From positions 30,186,001 through 30,250,000 of the forward strand of contig CM069873.1 in the NCBI GenBank assembly GCA_036172665.1: DNA of 64,000 nt. Reading direction: 5' to 3'. Shown here one piece after another: positions 34,354 through 44,089 of this stretch. This DNA is from Prosopocoilus inquinatus (taxonomy: Eukaryota > Arthropoda > Insecta > Coleoptera > Lucanidae). The position numbers were made by a program, and so were the translations under genes. Below the pieces are notes generated by a model. The model was not told where the DNA came from. It ran no database searches and saw only the letters and a program-made list of their open reading frames with translations. Numbering within the stretch: position 1 is the first letter of the stretch; every line of letters starts with the position of its first letter.

Positions 34354-36300
34354 TTAGTCCATTACCACGACGATGTACTTGTTTCCACCATTCGTTTCTG
34401 GAAACGGGCCGGCTACATCGATGGCAACTCTCTTACAAGGACTTCCAACGTTGTACTGTCTCATGGGAGCCTTACCCCGCCTGTGGGGGCCGTTACTGGC
34501 TGCGCAGACTGCACACTTTCTGCACCAATCCTTCACGTCTTCCTTGCAGTTCACCCAGTAAAATCTTCCACGCACCTTCTCCATAGTCTTCTTAACTCCC
34601 AGATGCCCTCCCGAAGTTCCATCGTGAAGTTCCCTCAGAACTTCTGGCACCCTATTCTTGGGGATCAGTAACTGTGTCTTCTGTTCCATGCCTTCCTGAT
34701 TCTCTATGCTTCGTCTCAGAAGACCACGATCCAACACTATGGAGTCCCACTGCGCCCAGTATGATTTTACGGACGGTGCACATGGTGCTACCTCTTCCCA
34801 GGTAGGCCTCGCGTCCCTGCTTTTCCACTCTAGCACTAATTTCAAATCCGGGTCGTTCTCCTGGTCTCTTCGCAGTTCTTCGCCTTGCCATTTGTCATCA
34901 ACAATGGCTGTCCTCGCAGTCGTGGCTACTTTCTCGTCCAAACGACTACAGTGCTTACAGTCTTCGGCACAGGGTCTTCTCGACAGAGCATCGGCATTTC
35001 GATGGCTAGTTCCTGCCCGATGCTGAATTTCAAAATCGTACTCCTGAAGTCGTTCGATCCATCGTGCAACTTGCCCTTCTGGGTTCTTGAAACGGAGAAG
35101 CCATTTTAGAGCAGCGTGGTCGGTCCTCAGCAGGAAGCGTCTACCATACAAGTACTTGTAGAAGTGTTCTATCGTTTTTACGACGGCTAGCAATTCCCTT
35201 CTTGTGACGCAATAGTTTCGTTCCGGCTTTGATAGGACTTTACTGAAGTAGCCGATCACCTTCTCTTGCCCCTCTTGTATCTGGGAGAGTACGCCACCAA
35301 TCCCAACGTTGCTAGCATCTGTGTCCACGACGAACTTGCCTTCCGGGAGAGGATAACTCAGAATAGGAGCACTAACCAAGTACTGCTTTAGTTGTTCAAA
35401 GCCAATTTGACACTGTTGGTCCCATTCAAATGGACGACCTTCTTCAGTGAGTTTTGTTAACGGCTTAGCAATGTCTGCAAATCCAGGAACGTAGCGCCGA
35501 TAGTAAGTGCACAGGCCAAGGAAACTCCTTATTTGGTGTTTATTTCTGGGAGTTGGCCAGTCTTTCACCACCTGAATCTTCACAGGGTCCACGGCGATTC
35601 CATTTCCATTAACAATGTGCCCCAGGTAATTCACTTCCTTCTGGAACAGGTGACACTTCTTGAGGCTAAGCTTTAGTCCAGCTCCGCGAAGCCGCTGGAA
35701 CACTCCTTCCAGGTTCCTTAGGTGGTCGTCGAACGTCTTTCCCACGACAATTATGTCGTCAAGGTACACCATGCACGTTGTCCAGGACAGACCTTTCAGA
35801 ACCGTCTCCATTAACCTCTCGAATGTCGCTGGGGCATTACATAATCCGAATGGCATCACTGTGAACTGCCACAGACCCATTCCAATGGAAAACGCCGTCT
35901 TTTCTCGATCTTCGGGCGCCAGCTCCACTTGCCAATATCCACTCTTTAAGTCCAAAGTTGAGAAGATCTTTGAGCCGGCCAGGGTGTCCAGGGTATCATC
36001 AATCCGTGGCAGGGGATAGCTGTCCTTCTTGGTGACATTATTGAGTAACCGGTAGTCTACACAGAACCTGGTGGACCCATACTTCTTCTTCACAAGCACT
36101 ACTGGTGACGCCCACGGGCTGCTTGATGGTTCTATTACATTATCCTTTTCCATCTCGCGAATAATGCGTTCCGCTTCCTCACGCTTCGCCAACGGTAATC
36201 GCCTTGGAGCTTGACGGATAGGTCTTTCTTCTCCAGTCTCTATTTTGTGTTTCACGACATCAGTTCTTCCCTTGGATCCATTTTCTACCTCAAATACATC
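34354..36300 (-). pseudogene. Pol: reverse transcriptase, RNase H, integrase N-terminal part
   Basis: Open from about 36300 to a TAA at 34354-34356. The first ATG-like start is not real; the frame was once continuous with the upstream part. Counting from 36255: reverse transcriptase about 35-215 with FCVDYR (64-69), MPFGLCNAPATF and the catalytic YLDD (164-167); connection; RNase H with DTDAS (311-315), RRELLAV and RTDHAAL; integrase HHCC zinc domain (HDGTSGGHLG ... CRKCAVC); and the first catalytic Asp in RVAIDVAGPF. The stop truncates the integrase core 20 codons later. The reading frame is otherwise clean, so the element was recently coding-competent. Confidence 0.9.
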
Positions 36301-36616
36301 GATAGCGGCCGATCAGATTCTTTGCTTTTGTCTTCTGGTCTGGAGTCAATTCCTGGGCTGTTGACATAACCATTTCCCATAATTTCTTTGGGACTTTCGC
36401 TTCTGGCACGTTTGTTTCAAGTTGCCGGGAGATGGAGGACACCATGGTGCAGCTTCCCAAGATTGTTCCTTTCTTGATATTGACAGAGAAACAATTGACG
36501 TTCATCAGGCGGACAGGTACTTCCTTCTTCGCCGTCAACAACATTTTCCCAACGAGGACTCCTCTTCCAATCCTTTGATCATCAGTATTAGGTTCAACCA
36601 TAATGACTTGCCCATC
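36290..36616 (-). pseudogene. Pol connector between protease and reverse transcriptase
   Basis: In the same frame as Gag-protease but after its TAA stop, this segment reads VEPNTDDQRIGRGVLVGKML... and ...LTPDQKTKAKNLIGRYR, the usual stretch between protease and reverse transcriptase in this group. It ends in TGA (36290-36292) after a frame change near 36300. Comparison with the continuing frame suggests loss of two bases there. Confidence 0.75.
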
Positions 36617-38755
36617 TTAAAAAACACCGTCCAGTTTTGCGTCGACGATAACCTCAGTCCTGCTGGGTAATACAACGTCTTCAGCGAGGACTACTCGAGT
36701 GGCCACGTCCCCTCGTTGATGTAGAACCAACTCCTCATTATTGACCGCCATCACGCCACGCTTTAAGTCCAATTGGAACCCGTGGGCACACATGACGTCC
36801 ATGCCCAAAATTGCCTCGTCCTCTATATCTGCCACCAGTGAACGGTGTTTTATTGGAGTTGAACCAATGGTGATGATAACCTCTACTTCACCGCGGACAG
36901 TTGCTGATGTTCCAGTTGCAGTTTTCAGTTTCCACTTGGTCGGCTCGGTGCGTCCAGATGACTTAATGACGTCGGGTCTTAGGATGGTCTTCGTCGCACC
37001 CGTATCCAATAACATGGTGTGAGGAATGTCATCAATGGTAACATCAACGAAGATACTGCTGGTTAACTGCCGTAGGGATATTACTTGGTTGGCTTTCGTC
37101 TTTGGGGGCCTTTGAATACGGGTCGACGTTTGCCCCTCTGCACCGGCCCGGCTTAGTTTAACTGTGGCTTCCTTGGATCCTGTCTGGGCTTTGGACATCG
37201 CCTGCGAACATGTCCTTCGTCCTGGCCTTTCCAGCGGCTTTTTCTTCTTGATGACCTGTTCCACAATGCGACGAACATCCTCGGCGGTGGCATATTCCTT
37301 GGATTGCCCCTTATTAGCAGATCCCACCTTGGCGTTGGCGGACTCTTCTTCTTCTTCCTCTTGGAAGTCCACAGCCGCTCGCACCTTGACATGCCCTCTT
37401 GAAACTCGTCTCGCCGCTTCAAATTCCAAGGCATAAGCCAATGCGTTCTTGGACGTCTTCGGATGGGTCATTCTTAATGTCTGCTGGTTGTCAGGGTCAC
37501 GGATTCCATCTATGAAGGTCTGCACCGTCAAACATTTGAGGAATTCAACGGGAGCTGTGGGATATGCCAACTGGGCCAGACGCGCTACGTCCGCTTCGAA
37601 TTCTTGAAGACTTTCTCCGGATTTCTGACAGCGATTCCTCAACTGCGCATGGTATACCTCGGTCAGATGGGCCTGTCCGTAACGCATTTCCATCCTATTC
37701 ACCAGCTTGTCGAAGTCTTCTTGTTCCTCCGGCGGCATCGTCTGTAGCACATCGATAGCGTCTCCTCTCAAGGCCACTATTAACGAAGTGGCTTTTTCGC
37801 TGGCCGTCCATCTGTTTGCCTTTGCTGCTGCTTCGAACTGTTTGAAGTAGTTGTGTTTGAAGTAGTTGGGCCAAGAAGATTTTCCATCAAACGTCGGTGG
37901 TTTTATTTTCAATTTCGAATTTTCTGCTGGTCCTTCCACAATTCGGGTTTCATTATTTTCTAGTGTTTCTACTGGTGGCTGATCCCCGAACACTCGCAAC
38001 CCCGCCATGATTTGTTCCAGATTTTTGATTTTGTTATCCTGCTGAAATATTATTTCCTCCACATTTTCTTGCAGGTTTCTTGTTTCTTCCGATATTTTTA
38101 CCACTAGTTTATCTTCGAGTCCTTTCGTCTGTTCTAGAAATTTACCCTTCAAATTTCCGGACTGTTCTAGAAGTTTCTCGTCGAAATTTCTGGATTGCTC
38201 TAGAAATTTCTCGTCTAAGTCTCTAGATTGTTCCAACAATTTATTCTGTAATTTGTCGAAATTTCCAGATTGTTCTAGAAGCTTCTCCTCTAAATTTCTG
38301 GATTGTTCTCGAAGTTCGTCCTTGAAATTTCCGGATTGTTCTAGAAGCTTCTCCTCTAATTTTCTGGATTGTTCTCGAAGCTCGTCCTTGAAATTTCCAG
38401 ATTGTTCTAGAAGTTTCTTCTCTAAATTTCCAGACTGTTCTTGAAACTTCTCGTCCAAATTTCTGGATTGTTCTCGAAGTTCGTCCTTGAAATTTCCAGA
38501 TTGTTCTCGAAGTTCGTCCTTGAAATTTCTGGATTGTTCTCGAAGTTCATCTTTCAGGATTTTATTAAAATCGGCGGGACCACACGAAATTTCGAAAAGG
38601 AACGTCTCTGGATCTTCACAAGCTGTCAACAAATCGTATCGGAGACGCTGTTGAAGTGCGCCTTTCAAACCACCGGTTTCTAACTCTCGTTCTTCCAATT
38701 CGGTTTTTAATTCGGCCACTTTTAAGTCTTTCAACAACACTTTTCTCGTAGCCAT
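36617..38755 (-). CDS. Gag and protease of the gypsy element (712 codons)
   Basis: Start ATG at 38755 lies about 95 bp inside the 5' LTR. Residues about 9-40 (LKVAELKTELEERELETGGL...) fit a SAP motif, the DNA-binding helix-extended-helix seen in nuclear proteins. Residues about 70-265 are a coiled coil built from repeats of EQSGNFKDELREQSRNLEEK type. A Ty3-type Gag core follows (about 285-450; NYFKQFEAAAKANRW, EFEADVARLA). No CCHC knuckle is in frame; a relic lies in another frame at 37195-37236. The aspartic protease has LLDTGATKTIL at 582-592 (catalytic D584) and AILGMD at about 648. The TAA at 36617-36619 is in frame with the following Pol segment and looks like a mutation, so polyprotein synthesis would stop after protease. 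Confidence 0.88.
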   Translation of the reverse strand: MATRKVLLKDLKVAELKTELEERELETGGLKGALQQRLRYDLLTACEDPETFLFEISCGPADFNKILKDELREQSRNFKDELREQSGNFKDELREQSRNLDEKFQEQSGNLEKKLLEQSGNFKDELREQSRKLEEKLLEQSGNFKDELREQSRNLEEKLLEQSGNFDKLQNKLLEQSRDLDEKFLEQSRNFDEKLLEQSGNLKGKFLEQTKGLEDKLVVKISEETRNLQENVEEIIFQQDNKIKNLEQIMAGLRVFGDQPPVETLENNETRIVEGPAENSKLKIKPPTFDGKSSWPNYFKHNYFKQFEAAAKANRWTASEKATSLIVALRGDAIDVLQTMPPEEQEDFDKLVNRMEMRYGQAHLTEVYHAQLRNRCQKSGESLQEFEADVARLAQLAYPTAPVEFLKCLTVQTFIDGIRDPDNQQTLRMTHPKTSKNALAYALEFEAARRVSRGHVKVRAAVDFQEEEEEESANAKVGSANKGQSKEYATAEDVRRIVEQVIKKKKPLERPGRRTCSQAMSKAQTGSKEATVKLSRAGAEGQTSTRIQRPPKTKANQVISLRQLTSSIFVDVTIDDIPHTMLLDTGATKTILRPDVIKSSGRTEPTKWKLKTATGTSATVRGEVEVIITIGSTPIKHRSLVADIEDEAILGMDVMCAHGFQLDLKRGVMAVNNEELVLHQRGDVATRVVLAEDVVLPSRTEVIVDAKLDGVF
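37195..37236 (-). pseudogene. Frame-displaced, mutated Gag zinc knuckle
   Basis: In a frame different from Gag the minus strand reads RWKGQDEGHVRRRCP: the C-x2-C-x4-H-x4-C spacing of a retroviral knuckle, with the first two Cys replaced by Arg and Gly (TGC to CGC and GGC would do). The Gag frame here reads through a Lys run into unrelated sequence and resumes at the protease. Two opposite frameshifts around the knuckle explain this. Confidence 0.7.
38160..38580 (-). repeat. In-gene minisatellite encoding a coiled coil
   Basis: Near-identical 33- and 66-bp units (plus-strand word TTTCTGGATTGTTCTCGAAG and relatives) encode 11- and 22-residue repeats in Gag. Length multiples of 33 keep the frame open. 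The heptad-like spacing of Leu/Phe and charged residues predicts a long coiled coil. Confidence 0.8.
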
Positions 38756-38832
38756 TGTTTTTTTCCGATACTGTACTTATTTAATAATCTGATTAAATTT
38801 AATTTACTTTAAATTGTTTATTTATTTGCACA

Positions 38833-38849
38833 AACCCGCACACCGACAC
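38833..38849 (-). other. Primer-binding site
   Basis: One base inside the 5' LTR the minus strand reads TGGTGTCGGTGTGCGGG. The TGG start pairs with a tRNA CCA end. The first bases resemble leucine-tRNA-type sites, but the priming tRNA is not established. Confidence 0.6.
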
Positions 38850-38850
38850 C

Positions 38851-39201
38851 ACTGTTACGTTTCTAGGGTTTTAATTTATTTATTTAAACGAATAAAACAC
38901 TCGATAAAAACTTAACCGTAATTTAATAAAGCTTAAAAACTAATTTATTTGTAACAATTTATTTTCACACTAAAATCTAACTTCGACGATCGCTGTTCGA
39001 ATTCGACTGACTGGTGAGTCAACTCCGGGCGATTTTATATCATTTGCTGCCGTCTGGAATTCTCTACGCTGGAAGATTCGAGTTTGTTCCATAGCCGGAA
39101 AAGTCTAGGCTGTTCGATGTAGACCCCGGTGGCGTGGCAGCCAATGACGCATAACGAACCGACTTCTTGACGCCCTGAGCTAAGCCGGGTGGCGCGCCAC
39201 A
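38851..39201 (-). repeat. 5' LTR
   Basis: Begins TGTGGCGCGCC on the minus strand and ends CGTAACA next to the primer-binding site. Differences from the 3' LTR cluster within its first 30 bases. Confidence 0.92.
39006..39039 (-). promoter_or_regulatory. LTR core promoter
   Basis: On the minus strand TATAAA (39034-39039) is followed about 25-30 bases later by TCAGT (39006-39010), the arthropod initiator word. This spacing is typical of an RNA polymerase II core promoter. The same pair is in the 3' LTR. Confidence 0.6.
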
Positions 39202-39262
39202 ATATTATAGAACACACAGTTTATTCTGTTTGTTAAATATGACTTCATTAGACCTAGATATT
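39202..39262 (-). pseudogene. Jockey-like LINE reverse transcriptase, 5' part
   Basis: The minus-strand reading GLMKSYLTNRINCVFYNI runs up to the gypsy border and continues in frame across the element into YKSYEYLATSGVPRG. It corresponds to the SYLTNR block just upstream of the GVPQG motif. Upstream a stop appears and the homology fades. With the fragment at 32165-32563 it documents a nested insertion. Confidence 0.7.
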
Positions 39263-39817
39263 AATTATTTTTTTGGGAGCTCTGAATTCCAATTATTACA
39301 AAATAGAAATGAAGAGAAAGTACCTAAAGCGTAAAAGAGATTTTCAAGATAGTTTAGTTGCACGTTGAAGCTTTTAGGGAGCTTCTAAATTAGTTCCTTT
39401 AACCGTTCATGTTCGAAAACGCATATTCCTTAAAAATAAAGAGAAAAATCGAAGTTTTTCTGTAGCCAAGAAAAGAATAGCCACTAATAAAGTAAGAGAA
39501 GATATTTTACTGGTTGGAACGATTATGTGGGTTCACTTCCAAAGGTGTTGTTCATTTTACACGGTCACCTCGAAGATAAAAGGGAATTTAGTAGGTGGTA
39601 ACAAAATCTCCACTTTTCTCTAACATGGAAAGTACTTCACTAGAAAAGTTAGAAGACCAAACTCATTGAACAAATTGAATAAACTTTAAACCAAATACTA
39701 GACACTACAATTTGGGCATCTTGAGGCGTTTTCTCCAAAACTAATGCCGTGTATCAGTCTCAACGACTCAAAAGAAGCAGCGGAAAGACCACCATCAGCA
39801 GAAGCAGTACCATCACC
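39263..39817. other. Unassigned DNA right of the nested elements
   Basis: No gene recognised. The last part (39740-39817) is rich in AGCAG/ACCA words and leads into a hammerhead-like motif, so it may belong to that repeat. Confidence 0.35.
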
Positions 39818-39825
39818 AGCAGCAA

Positions 39826-39872
39826 CAGCCCCGAGGAAGTTCTTATACAATGGAGGAACGAAACGTCGGCAG
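39826..39872 (+). ncRNA. Hammerhead-like motif, third family
   Basis: CAGCC, CCGAGGA, a stem II closed by GTTC/GAAC, GAAAC, GTC, GGCAG. Stem I pairs at four of five positions, and stem III is the two-base AC/GT palindrome. The first core box has C in place of the invariant U4 (CCGAGGA for CTGAGGA), so this copy is probably impaired. A plus-strand open frame over 39749-39979 is incidental to the repeat. Confidence 0.6.
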
Positions 39873-40664
39873 TAGAAGAAAACCAAGATATGCGGTTCCA
39901 ACCAGAAGCCAGGAAGCCAGGAATTCAGCCAGCCTGCTGTTATGAAGTAAATCTAGATTTACAAATATTGAGGAAGTAAGTGGTATTGAAGTAATAATTA
40001 TAGTTTGCGTAAATATAACGTTGAAAATTCCAAAGTGTTGCAATCAGCAAAAAGATTTCATAAGTGCTTCAAATTTTTGTACTTTTAGAAAAGAAAGCTT
40101 TGGAGGTTCCTTGAATATTACAATATGAATCTTATCTGAAATATTAACACGCATTAATAACCATGTTTGTAAACAAGCAGAACATTTCTACTAGGCCAAC
40201 ACTAAATCTTCAGCCACTGTTTAAAATAGCCCGACCGTGAAAGATAAATCGCCATGCTCGTATTACACGAGAGCTAACATAATCTTTTTAATGGGGAAGT
40301 GAATTAATTTTGTTAAGCTGACTTAACGCTCTTTCATTCACAATCAGTGGATTTCAAGCCCGCATTCCGACTTATTAATAATTATTACGTCCGCGTTCTA
40401 AAACCAATCTCACAACAACTCAGAAGGTATTCAAACATTAACCCAAATGATGCTCCAGAGATAGATTCAAGTGGAAAGCAATTTGGTATATAGAATTCAA
40501 ATCAATGTGCAAGTGAAATAAATAACACGTGTGTAAACACATTTTTCATCATGGATATATTTATTCTTGTGCGAATAATATCATGAATAAATTCGTACTA
40601 AAAAGCTTGTTGCAGCCAAATTCGTTTGACAGAAACGAGTTGGCCTGTAACTCAAAATGTCTAA

Positions 40665-40781
40665 CAGCGCTCTTGATTGAGATGCACTATCTGCACTGAG
40701 TGTATTTTCATCTCATTTTATTCCATAAGGCTAAAACGAGATACACTCAGTGCATATAGTGCACCCCAATCTAAAGCGCTG
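40665..40781. mobile_element. 117-bp palindromic MITE with TAA duplication
   Basis: The arms CAGCGCTCTTGATTGAGATG... and ...CCAATCTAAAGCGCTG are inverted repeats sharing GCACTAT and ACTCAGTG words. TAA flanks both ends (40662-40664, 40782-40784), as for PIF/Harbinger elements. Confidence 0.75.
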
Positions 40782-40784
40782 TAA

Positions 40785-42805
40785 TAAATATCTGTATATC
40801 AGGGGACGTTTGTTGAAATTTTGAGGAAAAAGGTGGCCGAAAGAAAATAAAATGACAGGACAGAAAGGACAGTCTTCGAGTGAATGGGAAGTGAAAGACA
40901 TCTCGGTAAAAAAAACGTGAGGAATTAGCCTGGCGTTGTGTGTTGAGGCCACGATATGTGTTACCGAGCGTGAACCAGAGAGTAACTGCAGAATATCGAC
41001 CTTAAGATGTAATATTCTTGCAGAAGCTGTATTGGGATTCATCCTCTTATTGACAATGCGGGACATAGGCCGAGGGGTGATATTGTGCAGTACACCAGCA
41101 TACGATATCGTTGTGATTTGCCGCAGAAACAGCAACACTGAAAAAGTGAAGGATTTCGGCAAAGAAAATTACCTATATTATCTATTCGAATCATCGAACG
41201 AATGTACTGTACGTACTTTTTATTTTGTTTGGAAATTAAAAACATCTGAATTTCCTTTTATACACCAATTAAAACTTAAATTAAATTAGTAATTGAAGTG
41301 TGTCTTTCGCTTGTTGCTGAAGTAGAAAATGAGCAACTTATTCTTAGTTAATGCATCCTTCAGTCCTTCCCATGGAAAAACTGCAACAACAACCTCACAA
41401 TGGATACCCATTAAGAAACTTCGTTGATTACAGTGCACAATAATCTACTCTACAGTCTGCGTTATTCAAGGCCCCGATTTAATTATAAATGAAAGATAGA
41501 CATTGCTCACGATTTAATAATAGCCCGGCTACCGTAACGAAAGGAATAAACCCACTGTCAACTAGTTTCGATTCATTAATAAATCAGGCGGACCTGTAAT
41601 TAACAAGACCAGGGACGCAAGATAAGGTCACACGATAAAAAGCAATCACCGATTTGCGACATGTAACAACAATATTTCAATTTGTATTAAATTTTGCCTG
41701 CTAGTATTAAAATTGTGCATGGAAAATGTACGCTAGAACAAATATGTTTATTAAAGTAGTTATAAAAACTAATTCTCTCAGAAAACTAATTTAAAAATAC
41801 AACTTAAAGTTAGTGTAAGTAATCACATCTCAGAGTCAGTTTAAATTTTAGATACACGTTTCTCCACTCCAAATACTCTTAGATGCAGCTCATTTGAAAT
41901 ATTTATAAAAGAACTGTTAAACATTAGAGATAATTTATTCCTGGAATCTGCTGCAGATTAATTTACAAAGTTAAACACGGAAAATTAAATTGCGTTTTTA
42001 AGTACGTCAAACGCAAACAATTTCTTCGTCTCTCCTGAATCCATTTAACTGTTCACTTCAGCGCTGAAATTCTTAAATTGATTTTCAAATAGTTTCCTTG
42101 CACTTAAAAACTTCTCCGTCTTTAATAATTAGGTAGGTGAAATGTAATTTTCTTATACATACAATTTATGAGCGTCAGATACTTTCATTAATTTGTTAAA
42201 AAAACTGAGTATAAGTCAGATATAAACAGTCATTATCGTTAAAGCCTGCTTATTCAGCTAAATAAATTGAACGAGTTTTTAATTCTAAAAGAATTTTATT
42301 TTAATTAAGATATTCACTTTCGTTGAAATTGCAAACGCCCACGTTGGATAATTTCGGACGGGCGATTAACCCAACGTGCTATTATCTTCCAATAACCCAT
42401 AATCGATTTCCGATAATTTAACAGGCCCCCTCTTTAATTATCGTCCACCTAACAATTATTGAATTATACTAATTAACCGGCCATATATTGGACCGTATAT
42501 CTCCATTTTTCTTAAGTATCCTTAATTGTCAGAACTTGTAGAATCATTTAATGAATTCGTTGTTCAAATATTTACATATTTATTTCCTGATATTTAATTT
42601 CTTAAGATGAATATTCACAATTTGGATCTCCAACAGAATACGTCAAATTAAACCAAAATATACAGGACGTTTGGATATTGCTAGTATAAAAAAAACCTCT
42701 GGCATCTGAAAGTCCTAATAAATTCAAGAAACCCATTTTTTACTTTTTTTATTATTAGACATTACTTATTTTTTTCCTTAAAATAATACCATGTCCGTCA
42801 ACTCA
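40785..42805. other. Unassigned DNA, candidate regulatory segments
   Basis: Overlapping open frames at 40800-41289 on both strands show no domain. The stretches 41450-41660 and 42290-42500 combine CpG, TAATTA/TAATTG words and GC-rich patches, and would be my first choice for conserved noncoding elements. No cross-species evidence is available here. Confidence 0.3.
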
Positions 42806-43030
42806 TTATTTGTGTAAGCGGCATTCATTTCGGTAATAATAATGTGCAGAGTTACGACTTTTGTGACAGCTTATTACCCTAACTCAGTGGCGCAACAACA
42901 ATTTTGGTCAAATTTTTAGTAATTTTTATCTCGAAAATTAACGGATTTTTATTAGAAATTTTTTGCAAATGACTTCAACTCACCATTTCTATTATACTAG
43001 CAATTTCCAAACATTCGGTAGAATTAAAAA
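42806..43030. repeat. Dispersed repeat, copy 2
   Basis: Direct-orientation counterpart of 13186-13424. The copies differ by scattered substitutions and indels. Flanking bases do not match between loci, so it is a dispersed rather than a segmentally duplicated sequence. Confidence 0.75.
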
Positions 43031-43499
43031 TAAAACTTTTAAAATGTATATTTTTTAATTTTAAATAGGCAGAAAGTACTATTCCATTTAAAAAAATTAA
43101 TAAATAAACAGGAAGACATAGTAAGAATAAAATGCAAATTGACTATAATTAGTGATTGTTTATAGTTCTAACAGTCTTATGCTGACTTGATTTTTATAAT
43201 AACACCGACTTTAAAAAGAGGAAAAAAGTTTTGCGCCATTTGTACAGTGTCGGCTACTCGTCGGGATGGGCAAGGTGAGCAAATCTGAGCGAATACAGCG
43301 AGAATTTTTTCTTTTAAAAATTATAAAAACTTAATAGCACTTAAAAGTAGTATGTGCTTAGGATAAACTGCACGTAAAATATTCTTTTTTATTTTAAAGA
43401 TATTTTCTGCCCTCTACCGTGTCTTGAAATATGTCGTGTTTCTATTAGATATTCATTAATATAATAACTTGAAAAATTAAACATTTTCCTAAAAATATA
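43031..43499. other. Unassigned AT-rich DNA
   Basis: Nothing recognised in this stretch. Confidence 0.4.
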
Positions 43500-44089
43500 C
43501 TTATTAATAAACAATTTGTAAAAATTATCCCTACAGTATTCGCGAGAAACCGCATCGACAGCTAGAAATTTATTGTTTAGAGACGAACTTAATTAGTCAT
43601 TCTGAACGCGATGCAATGATAAAAAGCCGATATTCTGTTAAAAAATAAACACAATTGAAAATTTCGAAAGCCCAACAGTATTTGTTTTACAGATACTGCC
43701 ATAACATCGAGCGGAAGAGGTCCTGTAGCTTTCCTAATTTAAATTATATCTTGAATCTTTAAATAAAAGAGTTAGCCGTTGAAGACATTTTCCTTGAACA
43801 TCAAGATTTATTTACCAAATAATAAAAAAATAGTAGGTTTTGGAAGACAATATTTCAGAGATATAATTAATTTGGCGTTCAGAACGTAATGCGCCGATAG
43901 AAAAGATTGTTTTATTAAAAAAAAAAAAACGTTAAAAAAGTTGTAAATCTCAAAAACCTGACAGTGTTTTTCTCCGACATTGAGAAAATTGGGCAGCAGA
44001 GGTGCTGAAGCTTTTCTAATATAAGTTACCACGTAAAAATTCAAGTAAGTAAGTTAGCTATTATTGCGGTTTTCCTTAAACACCCTGTA
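43500..44089 (-). repeat. Two-monomer dispersed repeat, minus orientation
   Basis: Read on the minus strand from CAGGGTGTTTAAGGAAAA (44089), a unit of about 290 bp containing AATAGCTAACTT, CGTTCTGAACGC and AAATTAATTATATCTCTGAAAT is followed by a second diverged unit. The same two-unit layout is present in the opposite orientation at 51137-51720. The class is unknown. The CAGGGTGTTC start resembles ends of several insect DNA elements. Confidence 0.65.

Larger units (their letters stand above)
32564..39201 (-). mobile_element. Ty3/gypsy LTR retrotransposon with macrodomain-CCCH Pol tail
   Basis: A 6.6-kb element read on the minus strand. It has 351- and 350-bp LTRs beginning TGTGGCG and ending in CA, a 4-bp target duplication ATAT (32560-32563, 39202-39205), a primer-binding site, a polypurine tract, and gag, protease, reverse transcriptase, RNase H and integrase in the Ty3/gypsy order. 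By eye the LTRs differ at about ten positions plus one indel, mostly near one end, so the insertion is not brand new. Gag-Pol was one long frame; this copy has a stop after protease, a frameshift before reverse transcriptase and a stop in the integrase. There is no envelope gene. Pol is extended by a macrodomain and a CCCH finger. Confidence 0.93.

Noticed and set aside
40731..41289. Overlapping open frames on both strands (143 and 117 codons)
   Set aside because: Mutually antisense and without recognisable homology; not supported as coding.
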